Notes: generated from the sequence alone by a model not told the origin. DNA of 64,000 bases from Aneurinibacillus terranovensis DSM 18919 (GCF_000430625.1 NZ_AUMJ01000018.1:1-64000); one strand, 5' to 3'; positions 14,803 through 23,204 are shown, counted from the stretch's first letter. Numbers and translations are program-made.

Positions 14803-15780
14803 ATGAACGAGGCTCAAATGAATCTTACGAATGAATCAGCCGTAACTTCATCTAAATCAAGCATACCTTCATCGGTGAATAAAGAATTAACCAACCACCC
14901 GTCAAGATTTGGACGGTCCTTTCGCCTGCGGCTGACAAACCGCATGTTTCAATATTTTTGCCTGTTAAGTGGTATTATCGTCTGTGTTGCCTTATTTTCC
15001 ATTATTTATTTCGTGGGTAAAACAGGTTTCCTTACCTTTTTAAACGTTACATTTAAAACCTACTTCTTCTCCATCAACTGGTCGCCGGAGGAAAACCAAT
15101 TCGGAGCAGCGGGCATTATTATCAATACTTTATCGCTAACCGCTTTAACGCTTGTTATTGCCACTCCGCTGTCCATTGGTATCGCTATTTTTATAGCTGA
15201 AATCGCACCGCACTGGGTGAAAGGCATCCTCCGTCCTGTTCTCGACCTGCTCGTAGGTATTCCTTCCGTTGTTTATGGATATCTGGGGTTAACCGTCCTT
15301 ATTCCATACATTCGGGAATGGACCGGCCAGGAGATGGGAGACGGGCTGTTTGCTGCCGGACTTGTCCTGGCTATCATGGTACTGCCCACCATCACCCGGA
15401 TTGCAGATGATTCCATTACCTTTGTACCGAATCAATACCGGGAAGCGGCTATAGCGTTAGGCGCTACCCGCTTACAAAGAATTTGGCGGGTCATTCTTCC
15501 GGCCGCGAAGCAGGGAATAATGACTGCGATTATTTTGGGAATGGCAAGAGCGATTGGGGAGACGATGGCTGTCGTTATGGTTATCGGAAACACACCGCAA
15601 CTGGCAAAAAGCCTGTTCACGCCGACTTCCGTACTAACCAGCAATATTGTGATGCAGATACTAAACGTTCAATACGATTCAACCTGGAATTATGCGCTCT
15701 ATATGATGGCTTTCCTGCTGCTGTTTATATCCCTGCTGCTGATTGTGATCATCCGCGTGATTCGTCCTAAAGGAGCATAG
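14803..15780 (+). CDS. pstC: Phosphate ABC transporter permease PstC
   Basis: This 325-residue inner-membrane permease has six predicted helices after a soluble N-terminal stretch of about 45 residues (Ser/Asn-rich, STSSKSSIPSSV-like). The cytoplasmic EAA loop, where PstB docks, is YREAAIALGATRLQRIWRVI. The helix IGETMAVVMVIGNTPQ is typical of PstC. ATG 14803 follows AAGGAGGAGC. pstA starts six bases after the stop. It works with PstA as the transmembrane heterodimer. Confidence 0.93.
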   Translation: MNEAQMNLTNESAVTSSKSSIPSSVNKELTNHPSRFGRSFRLRLTNRMFQYFCLLSGIIVCVALFSIIYFVGKTGFLTFLNVTFKTYFFSINWSPEENQFGAAGIIINTLSLTALTLVIATPLSIGIAIFIAEIAPHWVKGILRPVLDLLVGIPSVVYGYLGLTVLIPYIREWTGQEMGDGLFAAGLVLAIMVLPTITRIADDSITFVPNQYREAAIALGATRLQRIWRVILPAAKQGIMTAIILGMARAIGETMAVVMVIGNTPQLAKSLFTPTSVLTSNIVMQILNVQYDSTWNYALYMMAFLLLFISLLLIVIIRVIRPKGA

Positions 15781-15785
15781 ATCCT

Positions 15786-16670
15786 ATGAGACAGGTTACT
15801 ATAAAAAATAAGTGGTCTTTTAGCAAAACATTGGATAAAATAGCAACGTTCTTTTTTTGGGCTATGGGGGCTGCGGTTATTCTTTTTATTGTGTGGTTGC
15901 TTTACACCATACTTCATAAAGGGCTGCCGGGCATCACGCTTCACTTTCTTACATCCCCTGCAGCAGATGTTGACGCTGGCGGGGGGATCGGTCCTGTGTT
16001 ATTTAATTCCTTTTATGTGCTTTTCCTCTCGCTGCTATTTTCTGTGCCTGTGGGCATCGGCGCCGGCATATATCTTGGAGAATACGCCCCTGACAATAAA
16101 TTTACGGCAACGATTCGCATCTGCGTGGAAAGCCTTGCGTCCGTTCCTTCCATTGTTTTTGGCTTATTCGGGATGGCTTTATTTGTCAACTATTTTCAAG
16201 TCGGGCTCACCATTCTGGGAGGCTCGATTAGCCTTGCTCTATTAAATTTACCGGTGTTGACAAGGGTTACTGAAGAGTCGATTCGCGCTGTGCCGCTTGA
16301 AATGCGGGAAGCAGCCTACGCGCTGGGTACGACAAAATTTCAATGCATTCGCAAGGTGGTTTTTCCGGCCGCCTTTAACGGAATTATGACCGGTGTAAGC
16401 CTGGTGGCCAGCCGCGCATACGGCGAATCCGCGGTTATCCTGCTGGCGGGTGGCACTTCTACCTCAGGATCGCTGTGGGATTTTAATTTATTCTCGCCCG
16501 GTGCGACACTCGCTGTTCATCTCTGGTATGTCCAATCCGAAGCCATTGTGAGCGACGCGCGGGAGATTGCCGATAGATCGGCTGCCGTACTCGTGTTTGT
16601 CGTGTTACTGCTTAACTTTTTGCTGCGCATCCCGGTGTGGATAAACAGACGATTTACCTGGAAGCAATAA
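15786..16670 (+). CDS. pstA: Phosphate ABC transporter permease PstA
   Basis: This 294-residue permease is the partner of PstC. Six helices are seen, with the first at about residues 20-45 (FFFWAMGAAVILFIVWLLYT). The EAA loop is MREAAYALGTTKFQCIRKVV, and RAYGESAVILLAGG is the family's later helix motif. Its ribosome site (AAAGGAG) lies inside the last codons of pstC, so the two are coupled. It is the last gene before a strong terminator; pstB, normally next, is absent from this side of the cluster. Confidence 0.93.
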   Translation: MRQVTIKNKWSFSKTLDKIATFFFWAMGAAVILFIVWLLYTILHKGLPGITLHFLTSPAADVDAGGGIGPVLFNSFYVLFLSLLFSVPVGIGAGIYLGEYAPDNKFTATIRICVESLASVPSIVFGLFGMALFVNYFQVGLTILGGSISLALLNLPVLTRVTEESIRAVPLEMREAAYALGTTKFQCIRKVVFPAAFNGIMTGVSLVASRAYGESAVILLAGGTSTSGSLWDFNLFSPGATLAVHLWYVQSEAIVSDAREIADRSAAVLVFVVLLLNFLLRIPVWINRRFTWKQ

Positions 16671-16683
16671 AGATAAAGTCATA

Positions 16684-16721
16684 AAAACAAGGGAAGTGAA
16701 GGCTGCACTTCCCTTGTTTCT
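16684..16721. terminator. Terminator after pstA
   Basis: AAACAAGGGAAGTG and CACTTCCCTTGTTT form a 14-bp perfect stem with a 7-base loop, followed by CTTTT. It also serves the convergent lipoprotein gene. Confidence 0.85.
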
Positions 16722-16755
16722 TTTCGCGTATTAAATTTTGCCAAGGATATAGAAG

Positions 16756-17340
16756 CTATTTAAGTGTAAGGGTAAAATCGACTTTATCTTTTTGGCCGTT
16801 CTTGTTGATATCAATCACATATTTGCCCGGCTTTTTCGGAGAGGTCCAAGCAAAGTTTTCTGTTTGTCCCGGCTCCATTACTTTATTCAGGTTTAATTCT
16901 TTATTCGTAAGCGTATAAGCCTCTTTATCCCTGTTCACTAAAAGAAAATGGACAGCCGAACCTGCTTTTAATATTCCTTTATCATCAACTATCTTATTAT
17001 CTTTAATTTCAACAGCAATCACGGGAAGACCCTTTGTAACTGTCACATTTGGATTGGAAGAGGTTACGGAAGCTGAAGCTGTTGGAGCTACGGCTGAAGA
17101 CGCGGTTGCCGCTGTTGACGATGACTTCTGTGCAGCTGCTGGAGATGCTGACGATGCATTCTTTGCAGCCGTTGGCGTTTGGGTTGTTGGCGTTGAATTC
17201 TGTGCAGACGAATTCTGTGTCTGTGCAGATGAGTTCTGTGTAGACGAATTCTGTGTAGAAGTTTGATTCGATGAACAAGCGGTTAACATACCTGCAGCAA
17301 GTACACCGGACAATACTGAATAGACTGCTATTTTTTTCAT
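16756..17340 (-). CDS. Lipoprotein with low-complexity linker and cupredoxin-like domain
   Basis: About 194 residues. The signal peptide with lipobox is VLAAGMLTACSS (Cys near residue 22). A linker of about 75 residues is made only of S, T, N, Q, A and P, with serial NSSAQ and TQNSS units. The C-terminal 90 residues look like a cupredoxin-type beta-sandwich: LPVIAVEIKDNKI, then AGSAVHFLLVNRDKEAYTL, PGQTENFAWTSPKKPGKY and VDFTLTLK. No clear copper ligands are visible (no Cys or Met pair after the sandwich), so metal binding is doubtful. I start at ATG 17340 behind AGGAGGATC. Possibly a surface lipoprotein; function unknown. Confidence 0.65.
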   Translation of the reverse strand: MKKIAVYSVLSGVLAAGMLTACSSNQTSTQNSSTQNSSAQTQNSSAQNSTPTTQTPTAAKNASSASPAAAQKSSSTAATASSAVAPTASASVTSSNPNVTVTKGLPVIAVEIKDNKIVDDKGILKAGSAVHFLLVNRDKEAYTLTNKELNLNKVMEPGQTENFAWTSPKKPGKYVIDINKNGQKDKVDFTLTLK

Positions 17341-17513
17341 AAACTGATCCTCCTGAAAGTTGTTCGAACACAATACATAAATGTAATATTAGTTTATTAA
17401 ATACTGATTAGATAAGCATTAGAAGTTATTGGAAGCCGGGAAAATGTCATCACAACTGGCGGCGCTTTTCTGTACACATCATTTCTTACCCCACATATTC
17501 GTTGGAAAATGAG

Positions 17514-17541
17514 AAATACCGGGCATAGCCCGGTCCTTTTT
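17514..17541. terminator. Short hairpin after the zinc-ribbon gene
   Basis: ACCGGGC and GCCCGGT form a 7-bp GC-rich stem with a 3-base loop. T-rich sequence follows on the plus strand, and a weaker T-rich run on the minus strand. It lies just beyond the stop codon at 17540. Confidence 0.5.
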
Positions 17542-17815
17542 ATTTCTTCACATCTTCAATTTTGTAAATATATCCATGGATCCCTTCATAGTACTCTGGG
17601 TACATCTCTCCCCCACACTTTTCGCAACTAAACTGAGGTGGGACCGTTAGGTCCCCATGATCCATCGCATCGAATGAACGCACAACATCATACGGAATTT
17701 GTTCTATTTCATCACACACCAAACAGACATAATTGACCTTGTTCTTCTCTCTCAAGAACCGTGACACCGTTATTCCGCCTTTCTTTTTGTGCTTCTTTTT
17801 CAGTGATTTTGCCAT
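17540..17815 (-). CDS. Small zinc-ribbon protein, function unknown
   Basis: A 91-residue protein. A strongly basic N-terminus (AKSLKKKHKKKGG) is followed by two Cys pairs, CLVC (about residue 31) and CEKC (about residue 65), which together can hold one zinc. No signal peptide. It lies 15 bases downstream of the broken IS91-type transposase in the same direction and has AGGAG-like sequence (AGAAGGAGA) before ATG 17815. It could be an accessory gene of the IS or a passenger; I do not recognise a named family. Confidence 0.55.
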   Translation of the reverse strand: MAKSLKKKHKKKGGITVSRFLREKNKVNYVCLVCDEIEQIPYDVVRSFDAMDHGDLTVPPQFSCEKCGGEMYPEYYEGIHGYIYKIEDVKK

Positions 17816-17830
17816 AACAAATCTCCTTCT

Positions 17831-18664
17831 CTAAATATCTTCTTGCCATATCATCGACGCATATTTAATTTTCAGTTCTCCGTTTTCAATACATACCTCA
17901 CCCTTGTACTCATAATAACATTCACAACGTGGACATATCATCGGATCTGTTCCCGTACTGTCTTTCACTTTTTCTCTCCAATTTCTTCTTCGAAGAGTCT
18001 TTTTGATGGCTACAATCCATTTTCTTACTTCTTTTTGCCAGGCAGAAATCAATTTTTTACTCTTTGCTTTTATTCTTCGGTTATAGATACCGTAATGACG
18101 AATCACCTTAAACTGCTTATCTGGAATATGTCGAATTAAACGTGCAATAAATTCTTCAACCGAAATCGTTTCACGTTTCTCTTTATTATCCGTTTTGTCA
18201 TGGTAACGGAACGTAACAAACTGACCATCATATTCCTCGATACGATGCAAAGCAATCGCAGGTCGACGAATATAACGACCAATATACTTTAGCTGCTCTT
18301 TTATATTTCCTTTTTGCTTGGGTGCATACACATAGAAACCCTCTGCATTTTCTGAATACGCTTTTTGCAATAAGGACTGAATCTGTTTCTTTTCCTCTGA
18401 ACTTAACATACGACGAATTAATTTTAAAACAATGGTCTGCCATTGTTTTCGGAGCATAGGAAAAGGAATAAAATCACAGGATTTCCACTCCCCATTTTTC
18501 TTCATTCCACCCATTGTCACTAACATATGAACATGCGGATTAAACGAGACTTCTCTATTTCTTTTTTGACATGCGAACGTACCCGATTCCCATATTTTTC
18601 AACAAATCGTTCCCAATGATGATTTTCATCAAAAAATATCTGCTTTAAAATATTCGTCTCCATA
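17831..18664 (-). pseudogene. IS91-family (Y2) transposase, internally deleted and frameshifted
   Basis: Two pieces are visible. The 5' piece (from ATG 18664) reads METNILKQIFFDENHHWERF and continues EKYGNRVRSHVKKEIEK. The 3' piece (17831-18535) reads SFNPHVHMLVTMGG, the HUH histidines of the family, and continues through IGRYIRRPAIALHRIEEYDG to RRIKAKSKK. It ends in a zinc motif CPRCECYYEY. The zinc-finger segment that normally lies between (about 130-150 residues) is gone, and the two pieces are in different frames across the join near 18535. The HxH motif and downstream Tyr region survive, but no full protein can be made. Confidence 0.75.
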
Positions 18665-18785
18665 TTTTTAATTTTACACCTTACTATCACCTTACGGTGT
18701 TATTATCTACTTTAACGCTTTAACGAACTTAAACTTTCCTTAACGATGAGAAAAACTCGCACTTCTCAGTACGATATCGTAAAAA

Positions 18786-19829
18786 TTAATGCAGCAACTT
18801 CTCAATCTCTTCTTTTGGCAGATCAGCAGCCTTTGATAATTTGTCTATGTCCGTAATGCCAAGACGCAGCAGGTTTTTTATGACTTCTAATTTTCCTTCT
18901 AATTTTCCTTCTAATTTTCCTTCCAATCTTCCTTCTAATTTTCCTTCCAATCTTCCTTCTAATTTTCCTTCTAGTCTTCCTTCCAATCTTCCTTTATCTT
19001 TTCCTCTGGCTTCGGCCTTCTCGATCATTTCATCCAGTGTGCGTTCGAGATTGTGCATCATCATTTCAACCTCTCCTTCCTTTGCCTGTTCAATAACCAT
19101 TCTTGTTTCTTCCCGGATTTCGTACGGTACTCGCTCCACAAAAATATGAATGAGCCAGGAACGAAACAACTGAAATTCCTCAGGCGTTAAGTGTTTAAGC
19201 GTATAAACCAGTTTTCCCAAGCGTGTACGAAGCATTTCGTCATCAATATGCTGGTCCAGCAGAAACACCGTTCCAATTACATTGGATACTTGCAGCAGTT
19301 CTTCTTCGGTATAGCGGTTCACGTCTAACAAGATGTATGAGAAATCAAGGACATGGTCGGAAAAAAGCTCGTATGCATTTAGTGTCTCTTTATATGTCTG
19401 CGCCGCTGTCCATTCCTGCTTTCCGTTATACAAGACAATCGGAACAATCACAGGAAGTCGGAAATCCTTACGGGCCGCTTCATTCTTCTCTGTATTCTTT
19501 AGTATATCACGCCAAATTTCCACCATATACAAAAGCAAGCGAAATGGCATTTGGAAGTCTACGCTCGATTGCATCTCTAACAGAACGTAAAAAATAACTT
19601 CTTTCCCTTTTACATGTACCCGATACACCAGATCGGCTTCTTTGTCGGCAAAATCCTGTAAGATATACGACTTATCAACTTTTATCACATTTGTTTCGTT
19701 AATTTGCTCAACCCATCCCTGTTTGACAAAACTGCGGAGCAAATCAACAAATACTTTCTTGCTGGATAATAAATACTTGTACCCTTTGTCGTGCGGCTGA
19801 TGTGTATGAAGGAATATATCTTTTTCCAT
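18786..19829 (-). CDS. Rpn family recombination-promoting nuclease / putative transposase with (EGKL/EGRL) repeats
   Basis: About 347 residues. The N-terminal two-thirds are a PD-(D/E)XK nuclease of the Rpn/YhgA-like type: HDKGYKYLLSSKKVFVDLLR, then DKEADLVYRVHVKGKEVIFY and VLLEMQSSVDFQMPFRLLLY (the E-x-Q active-site strand), and RLPVIVPIVLYNG. Next comes an acidic helical region and, at about residues 283-325, some ten 4-residue units EGRL/EGKL. The tail is IKNLLRLGITDIDKLSKA. Start at ATG 19829 behind GGGAGGG. E. coli Rpn proteins cleave DNA and raise RecA-independent recombination; newer work links the family to defence. Those roles are knowledge of relatives, not seen here. Confidence 0.8.
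   Translation of the reverse strand: MEKDIFLHTHQPHDKGYKYLLSSKKVFVDLLRSFVKQGWVEQINETNVIKVDKSYILQDFADKEADLVYRVHVKGKEVIFYVLLEMQSSVDFQMPFRLLLYMVEIWRDILKNTEKNEAARKDFRLPVIVPIVLYNGKQEWTAAQTYKETLNAYELFSDHVLDFSYILLDVNRYTEEELLQVSNVIGTVFLLDQHIDDEMLRTRLGKLVYTLKHLTPEEFQLFRSWLIHIFVERVPYEIREETRMVIEQAKEGEVEMMMHNLERTLDEMIEKAEARGKDKGRLEGRLEGKLEGRLEGKLEGRLEGKLEGKLEGKLEVIKNLLRLGITDIDKLSKAADLPKEEIEKLLH
18884..19000. repeat. 12-base tandem repeat encoding EGKL/EGRL units
   Basis: About ten units of roughly 12 bases (CTTCTAATTTTC or CTTCCAATCTTC in alternation). The repeat length is a multiple of three, so changes in copy number keep the reading frame of the Rpn gene. Confidence 0.85.
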
Positions 19830-19945
19830 TTTTATTCCCTCCCGCTTCTTATCCACCATTATATCATGAACGGAATTTACATTTTCTGAATGTGTATAAA
19901 TTTTCTCGATTTTAAATTGTTCACTTGGTTAACCGAAGTGTATAG

Positions 19946-20053
19946 AAAAAATTAATGCAGCAACTTCTCAATCTCTTCTTTCGGCAAATCAGCAGCCTCA
20001 GATAATTTGTCTATGTCCGTAATGCCAAGACGCAAGAGGTTTTTTATGACTTA
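19946..20053 (-). pseudogene. Duplicated 3' end of an Rpn-family gene
   Basis: About 105 bases match the last 105 bases of the Rpn gene (18782-18889) with about six differences. The duplicate codes for IKNLLRLGITDIDKLSEAAD and continues LPKEEIEKLLH before a stop. Identity ends abruptly at both sides (at GACTT on one side). There is no upstream nuclease domain, so it is a scrap left by recombination between Rpn family members. Confidence 0.8.
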
Positions 20054-20067
20054 ATTCCTCAGACCAT

Positions 20068-20120
20068 AAAAAGGAAGGATAAGCGGACCTGGCAGCCACC
20101 TATCCTTCCTTCCCTTTTTA
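20068..20120 (-). terminator. Terminator of the alaR-alaT unit
   Basis: AAGGAAGGATA and TATCCTTCCTT form an 11-bp stem around a 19-base loop; the minus strand continues with TTTTTAT. It lies 20 bases beyond the aminotransferase stop codon. Confidence 0.7.
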
Positions 20121-20140
20121 CCCTGCTTATTCGTCTTCTC

Positions 20141-21340
20141 TTATCCTCTCCCCCGCAAAAACCGGTCAATCCGCTCAACCGCCATTTCGAGGTTATCCAT
20201 CGATGTAGCATAAGAGCAGCGGATGTGGTCTGTGCATTCCGGGCTGAATACGTTGCCCGGTACGACGGCGACTTTCTCCTTCAGAATGAGCTGCTCGGCG
20301 AATTCTTCGGCCGTTAGCCCGGTTGATGTAATTCTGGGAAATGCGTAAAAGGCCCCTTGCGGCTTGTGGCAGGAAAGCCCGATTTGTTCGAATGCCTTCA
20401 CGACGTAATTACGGCGCTGCCGGTAGCTCTCGACCATGCGGTCCTTTGCTTCCATCCCGTGGCGCAGCGCCTCCAGCGCGGCTATCTGAGCCATAATCGG
20501 GGCGCAAAGCATCGTGTACTGGTGGATTTTCATCATCGCCTGAATGATGTCGACCGGCCCGGCTGCATATCCAAGCCGCCAGCCTGTCATCGCAAATGCT
20601 TTGGAGAAGCCGGAAAGCAAAATCGTCCGGTCTTTCATTCCGGGCTGTTCGGCGAAGCTAACATGTTGGGTGTCATACGTGAGTTCCGCATAAATCTCAT
20701 CCGAGATCACCAGCAGGTCATGCCGGCCAACAACATCCGCAATTGCCGCTAGTTCTTCTCTTGTCATGATGGAACCTGTCGGGTTATTCGGAAAGCAGAA
20801 AATAACAGCCTTCGTTCGAGCGGTAATTTTTTCTTCCAGTTGCTCAGGCTTTAGTTTAAATTCATCCCCGATCACGGTCTCGACGGGCACCGGCACGCCG
20901 CCGGCCAGCCGGATGACCGGGTCATACGATACATAGCACGGCTCGACCACGAGCACTTCATCGCCCGGGTCTAGAATCGCCCGCAAAGCAAGGTCGATGC
21001 CTTCACTCGCCCCGACCGTGACAAGCACCTCTTTTTCCGGGTCATACGACACACGAAACGAAGAAGACAAATACCGGGTAATTTCCTCCCGCAGCTCATA
21101 GATCCCGCTGTTGGATGTATAGGAGGTATATCCCTTCTCCAATGAGGCAATAGCCGCTTCACGGACGTTCCACGGTGTAACAAAATCCGGCTCCCCCACT
21201 CCGAGCGAGATCACCCCTTCCATCGAGGATGCCAAATCAAAAAAGCGGCGGATGCCGGAAGGTGGAATCGATTGAATGGTTTGCGAAAGTCGGCTTTTAT
21301 CGACAAGCGCTTCGGGCGACTTCGTCTGTGACTGGCTCAT
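20141..21340 (-). CDS. alaT: Class I/II PLP-dependent aminotransferase (AlaT/YugH-like)
   Basis: This 399-residue fold-type I aminotransferase has the PLP lysine in LLSGFSKAFAMTGWRLGY. The cofactor-binding NNPTGSIM, the SDEIYAEL aspartate and the substrate-binding Arg near HIRCSY are present. The start, ATG 21340, overlaps the upstream Lrp-type gene by four bases (ATGA), as in the yugG-yugH pair of B. subtilis. There YugH is an alanine aminotransferase and YugG its regulator. Aspartate or aromatic specificity cannot be ruled out from motifs, so alanine is by synteny. Confidence 0.8.
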   Translation of the reverse strand: MSQSQTKSPEALVDKSRLSQTIQSIPPSGIRRFFDLASSMEGVISLGVGEPDFVTPWNVREAAIASLEKGYTSYTSNSGIYELREEITRYLSSSFRVSYDPEKEVLVTVGASEGIDLALRAILDPGDEVLVVEPCYVSYDPVIRLAGGVPVPVETVIGDEFKLKPEQLEEKITARTKAVIFCFPNNPTGSIMTREELAAIADVVGRHDLLVISDEIYAELTYDTQHVSFAEQPGMKDRTILLSGFSKAFAMTGWRLGYAAGPVDIIQAMMKIHQYTMLCAPIMAQIAALEALRHGMEAKDRMVESYRQRRNYVVKAFEQIGLSCHKPQGAFYAFPRITSTGLTAEEFAEQLILKEKVAVVPGNVFSPECTDHIRCSYATSMDNLEMAVERIDRFLRGRG

Positions 21341-21834
21341 GGTGCGACAACCATCCTTTTGTCATCTTCCGGCTGTTCTAAAATCACGCCATCGTGCTTG
21401 TATTTTTTTAAAATAAAATGCGTAGTCGTGGAAATGACGGAGTCGAGGGCGGACAGCTTTTCGGACACAAACTGGGCAACCTGGCGCATCGTTTTTCCTT
21501 CTATGACTACGGACAGATCGTACGCGCCCGACATCAGGTACACGGACTGCACTTCCGGAAAGCGATAAATACGCTCGGCAACGTCATCGAAACCGACATC
21601 ACGCTTCGGTGTGACTTTTACATCAATCATCGCGGTTACGAGGTCATTGTCACCGGCTTTCTCCCAGTTAACGATCGCCGGATACTTGATGATGATTTTG
21701 TCTTTTTCCATCCGGCTGATCGCCTGTTCCACTTCTTCCACACCCACATCCAGCATCGTTGCCATCGTTTCTGTTGAACGGCGGCTGTTCTCCTCTAACA
21801 GATGGAGGAGTTCTTTCATTTTCTGTTTCTCCAC
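21337..21834 (-). CDS. alaR: Lrp/AsnC family transcriptional regulator (AlaR/YugG-like)
   Basis: A 165-residue regulator: a helix-turn-helix at about 12-55 (STETMATMLDVGVEEVEQAI), then an AsnC ligand domain (DLVTAMIDVKVTPKRDVGFD, then VQSVYLMSGAYDLSVVIEG). Lrp-family proteins respond to an amino acid and act on neighbouring genes; the four-base overlap with the aminotransferase makes that gene the obvious target. It is likely self-regulated too. The upstream gap (21835-22089) holds hairpin repeats and no convincing operator. Confidence 0.85.
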   Translation of the reverse strand: MEKQKMKELLHLLEENSRRSTETMATMLDVGVEEVEQAISRMEKDKIIIKYPAIVNWEKAGDNDLVTAMIDVKVTPKRDVGFDDVAERIYRFPEVQSVYLMSGAYDLSVVIEGKTMRQVAQFVSEKLSALDSVISTTTHFILKKYKHDGVILEQPEDDKRMVVAP

Positions 21835-21917
21835 ATCAATCCCTACCTTTCTACCTTCTAACTTGCTTCTGTTTTTTCTCCCGAATTGATTAAGTATTTA
21901 GACTTTTATATTGATAA

Positions 21918-22085
21918 GAAAGCTAGTATCCTATACGCTAAAGAAAACTTGGCTAGCGTCAAAGCCAAAGGCGCAGGTGATAGCCTTAGTCGGACTTCTG
22001 CGTGTAAGGAATTTCTACTTTCCTATACGCTAAAAAAATATAACTGCCGCCAAGCTGAAAGCAGCGGCGACAGCCTTGTTCATTG
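21918..22085. repeat. Tandem hairpin repeat (family R2), two units
   Basis: Two units each begin CCTATACGCTAAA and continue AACTTGGCTAGCG-like arm, GCCAAAGGCGCAGG loop, and a pairing arm GATAGCCTT. The first unit closely matches 30872-30980. The second unit (CTGCCGCC, then GGCGACAG) is a stem that on the minus strand is followed by TTATATTTTTTT, so it can terminate the mbl-flhO-flhP-epuA unit. These repeats fill the 255-base gap; nothing else is seen in it. Confidence 0.7.
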
Positions 22086-22089
22086 GTGG

Positions 22090-22350
22090 TTAGCCAAATA
22101 TCAAATCGTACATGTGTGTATACGTGTGTAAATCAAATACTTCAAGAACGGGTCCTTTCCCAACCACACTATAGCCGATAATCAAGCCAAATAGCAAGGA
22201 AACAATCAGCAGAAAAGGAAAGAGCACCATCTTTAACGGGAGCGGCACAGGCTCGCGCGTATGCTTTTTCTTTTTCACCGTTTTCTGCCCGCCCGGCCGG
22301 GCTGCAGCTGAGACGGTTGTGTCTCTGGCTGTTTTACGCTGGTCTGCCAT
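22090..22350 (-). CDS. EpuA-type small membrane protein (often labelled 'RNA polymerase subunit beta')
   Basis: An 86-residue protein of the PF11772 type. A basic N-terminal part (VKKKKHTREPVPLPLKM) is followed by one membrane helix (VLFPFLLIVSLLFGLIIGYS) and a short conserved outside tail (VVGKGPVLEVFDLHTYTHMY). Database entries name it DNA-directed RNA polymerase subunit beta, which the sequence does not support. The start is ATG 22350 behind AAGGGTGG, one base past the flhP stop; it ends the flagellar/mbl unit. Relatives are found after flhP in many Bacilli. Function unknown. Confidence 0.75.
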   Translation of the reverse strand: MADQRKTARDTTVSAAARPGGQKTVKKKKHTREPVPLPLKMVLFPFLLIVSLLFGLIIGYSVVGKGPVLEVFDLHTYTHMYDLIFG

Positions 22351-22351
22351 T

Positions 22352-23188
22352 CTATCCACCCTTATAAATTTGATTCGTTACACCAGCCATCTGGTCGGAA
22401 TAGGAAAGGGCGCGGGCATTGAATTGCAGCGCACGCTGCGTCTCGATAAGCGTCGTCATCTCTTTGCGCAGATCGACATTTGACATTTCCAGACCGCCCT
22501 GACGAACACGAACGTCAGCAGGAATCGTGGTACTCGCATCCGCTGCCTGCGGAACCGTATAAAGATTATCCCCCAGACTCTGAAGCCTATACGGGTTCTG
22601 CACGGAATACAGGGCAAGTGCCGGGCCCGGCACGCGAGCACCTGCGCCAATCCGGTAGCTGAACTGCCCTTTGTCACTTACTTTCAGATCGGTGGCTGCT
22701 GCCGGAAGCACAATCGGCTGCCCATTAACTCCCATGACCGCATCCCCCTGAGCCGTCACCAGTTCAACCCGCGCGGGGTTCCCCGCCAGCGGACGAAGCT
22801 TAAAGGAACCGTCCCGTGTAAGGACGGGACCCGTAGCACCCGCCTGTCGACCAGGGATTCCTTGTTGCCGGATGGCGAAAAACGCATCGCCCTCTAAATA
22901 CAGGTCGGTCGGAACATCCGTCTGCTTGATGGTCCCCTGCGTAAAGTCAATTTGCTGAGCGGTTTCCTTTACGCCCACGCCGGGGCGGATATGGTTTGGG
23001 GTCAATCTCCCCTGCTCATACTGTGGGTAAGGCTGGTTGTCGATTTCCCGTGTCAATAGCGTGGTGAAGTTTGTTTCATGACTTTTAAAGCCTGTCGTAT
23101 TTACATTGGCAATATTATTGGCAAGTGTGTCCATTTTTATCTGCAGAGCCCGCATACCGGATGCAGCATTAATCATTGGTGTGTTCAT
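22352..23188 (-). CDS. flhP: Flagellar hook-basal body protein (FlhP, FlgG/FlgF family)
   Basis: The 278-residue protein is a rod/hook-type axial protein. The N-terminal motif (ALQIKMDTLANNIANVNTTG) and the C-terminal coiled-coil (VDLRKEMTTLIETQRALQFN) are the two ends that pack into the helical rod core. The middle (about 70-220) is the exposed D1-like domain, rich in Gly and Pro. It lies 16 bases after flhO. In B. subtilis flhO-flhP are the distal rod proteins, equal to FlgF/FlgG elsewhere. The rest of the flagellar genes are not in this window. Confidence 0.85.
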   Translation of the reverse strand: MNTPMINAASGMRALQIKMDTLANNIANVNTTGFKSHETNFTTLLTREIDNQPYPQYEQGRLTPNHIRPGVGVKETAQQIDFTQGTIKQTDVPTDLYLEGDAFFAIRQQGIPGRQAGATGPVLTRDGSFKLRPLAGNPARVELVTAQGDAVMGVNGQPIVLPAAATDLKVSDKGQFSYRIGAGARVPGPALALYSVQNPYRLQSLGDNLYTVPQAADASTTIPADVRVRQGGLEMSNVDLRKEMTTLIETQRALQFNARALSYSDQMAGVTNQIYKGG

Positions 23189-23204
23189 CTTCTTTGCCCA
23201 CCCC

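Noticed and set aside
17054-17266. Plus-strand frames rich in Ala/Asp/Val opposite the lipoprotein
   Set aside because: Shadow of the low-complexity linker of the minus-strand lipoprotein.
18745-18780. GAGAAAAACTCGC near the Rpn gene as a third copy of the palindromic element
   Set aside because: Only about 13 bases agree and the rest of the element is missing; too short to claim.
18884-19000. Short regular repeats resembling a CRISPR array
   Set aside because: 12-base in-frame tandem units with no spacers; they encode EGKL/EGRL.
21918-22085. R2 tandem hairpins as a T-box or other riboswitch for alaR-alaT
   Set aside because: They lie downstream of epuA and upstream of alaR on the same strand only by distance, lack the T-box sequence, and the same unit occurs at unrelated genes.
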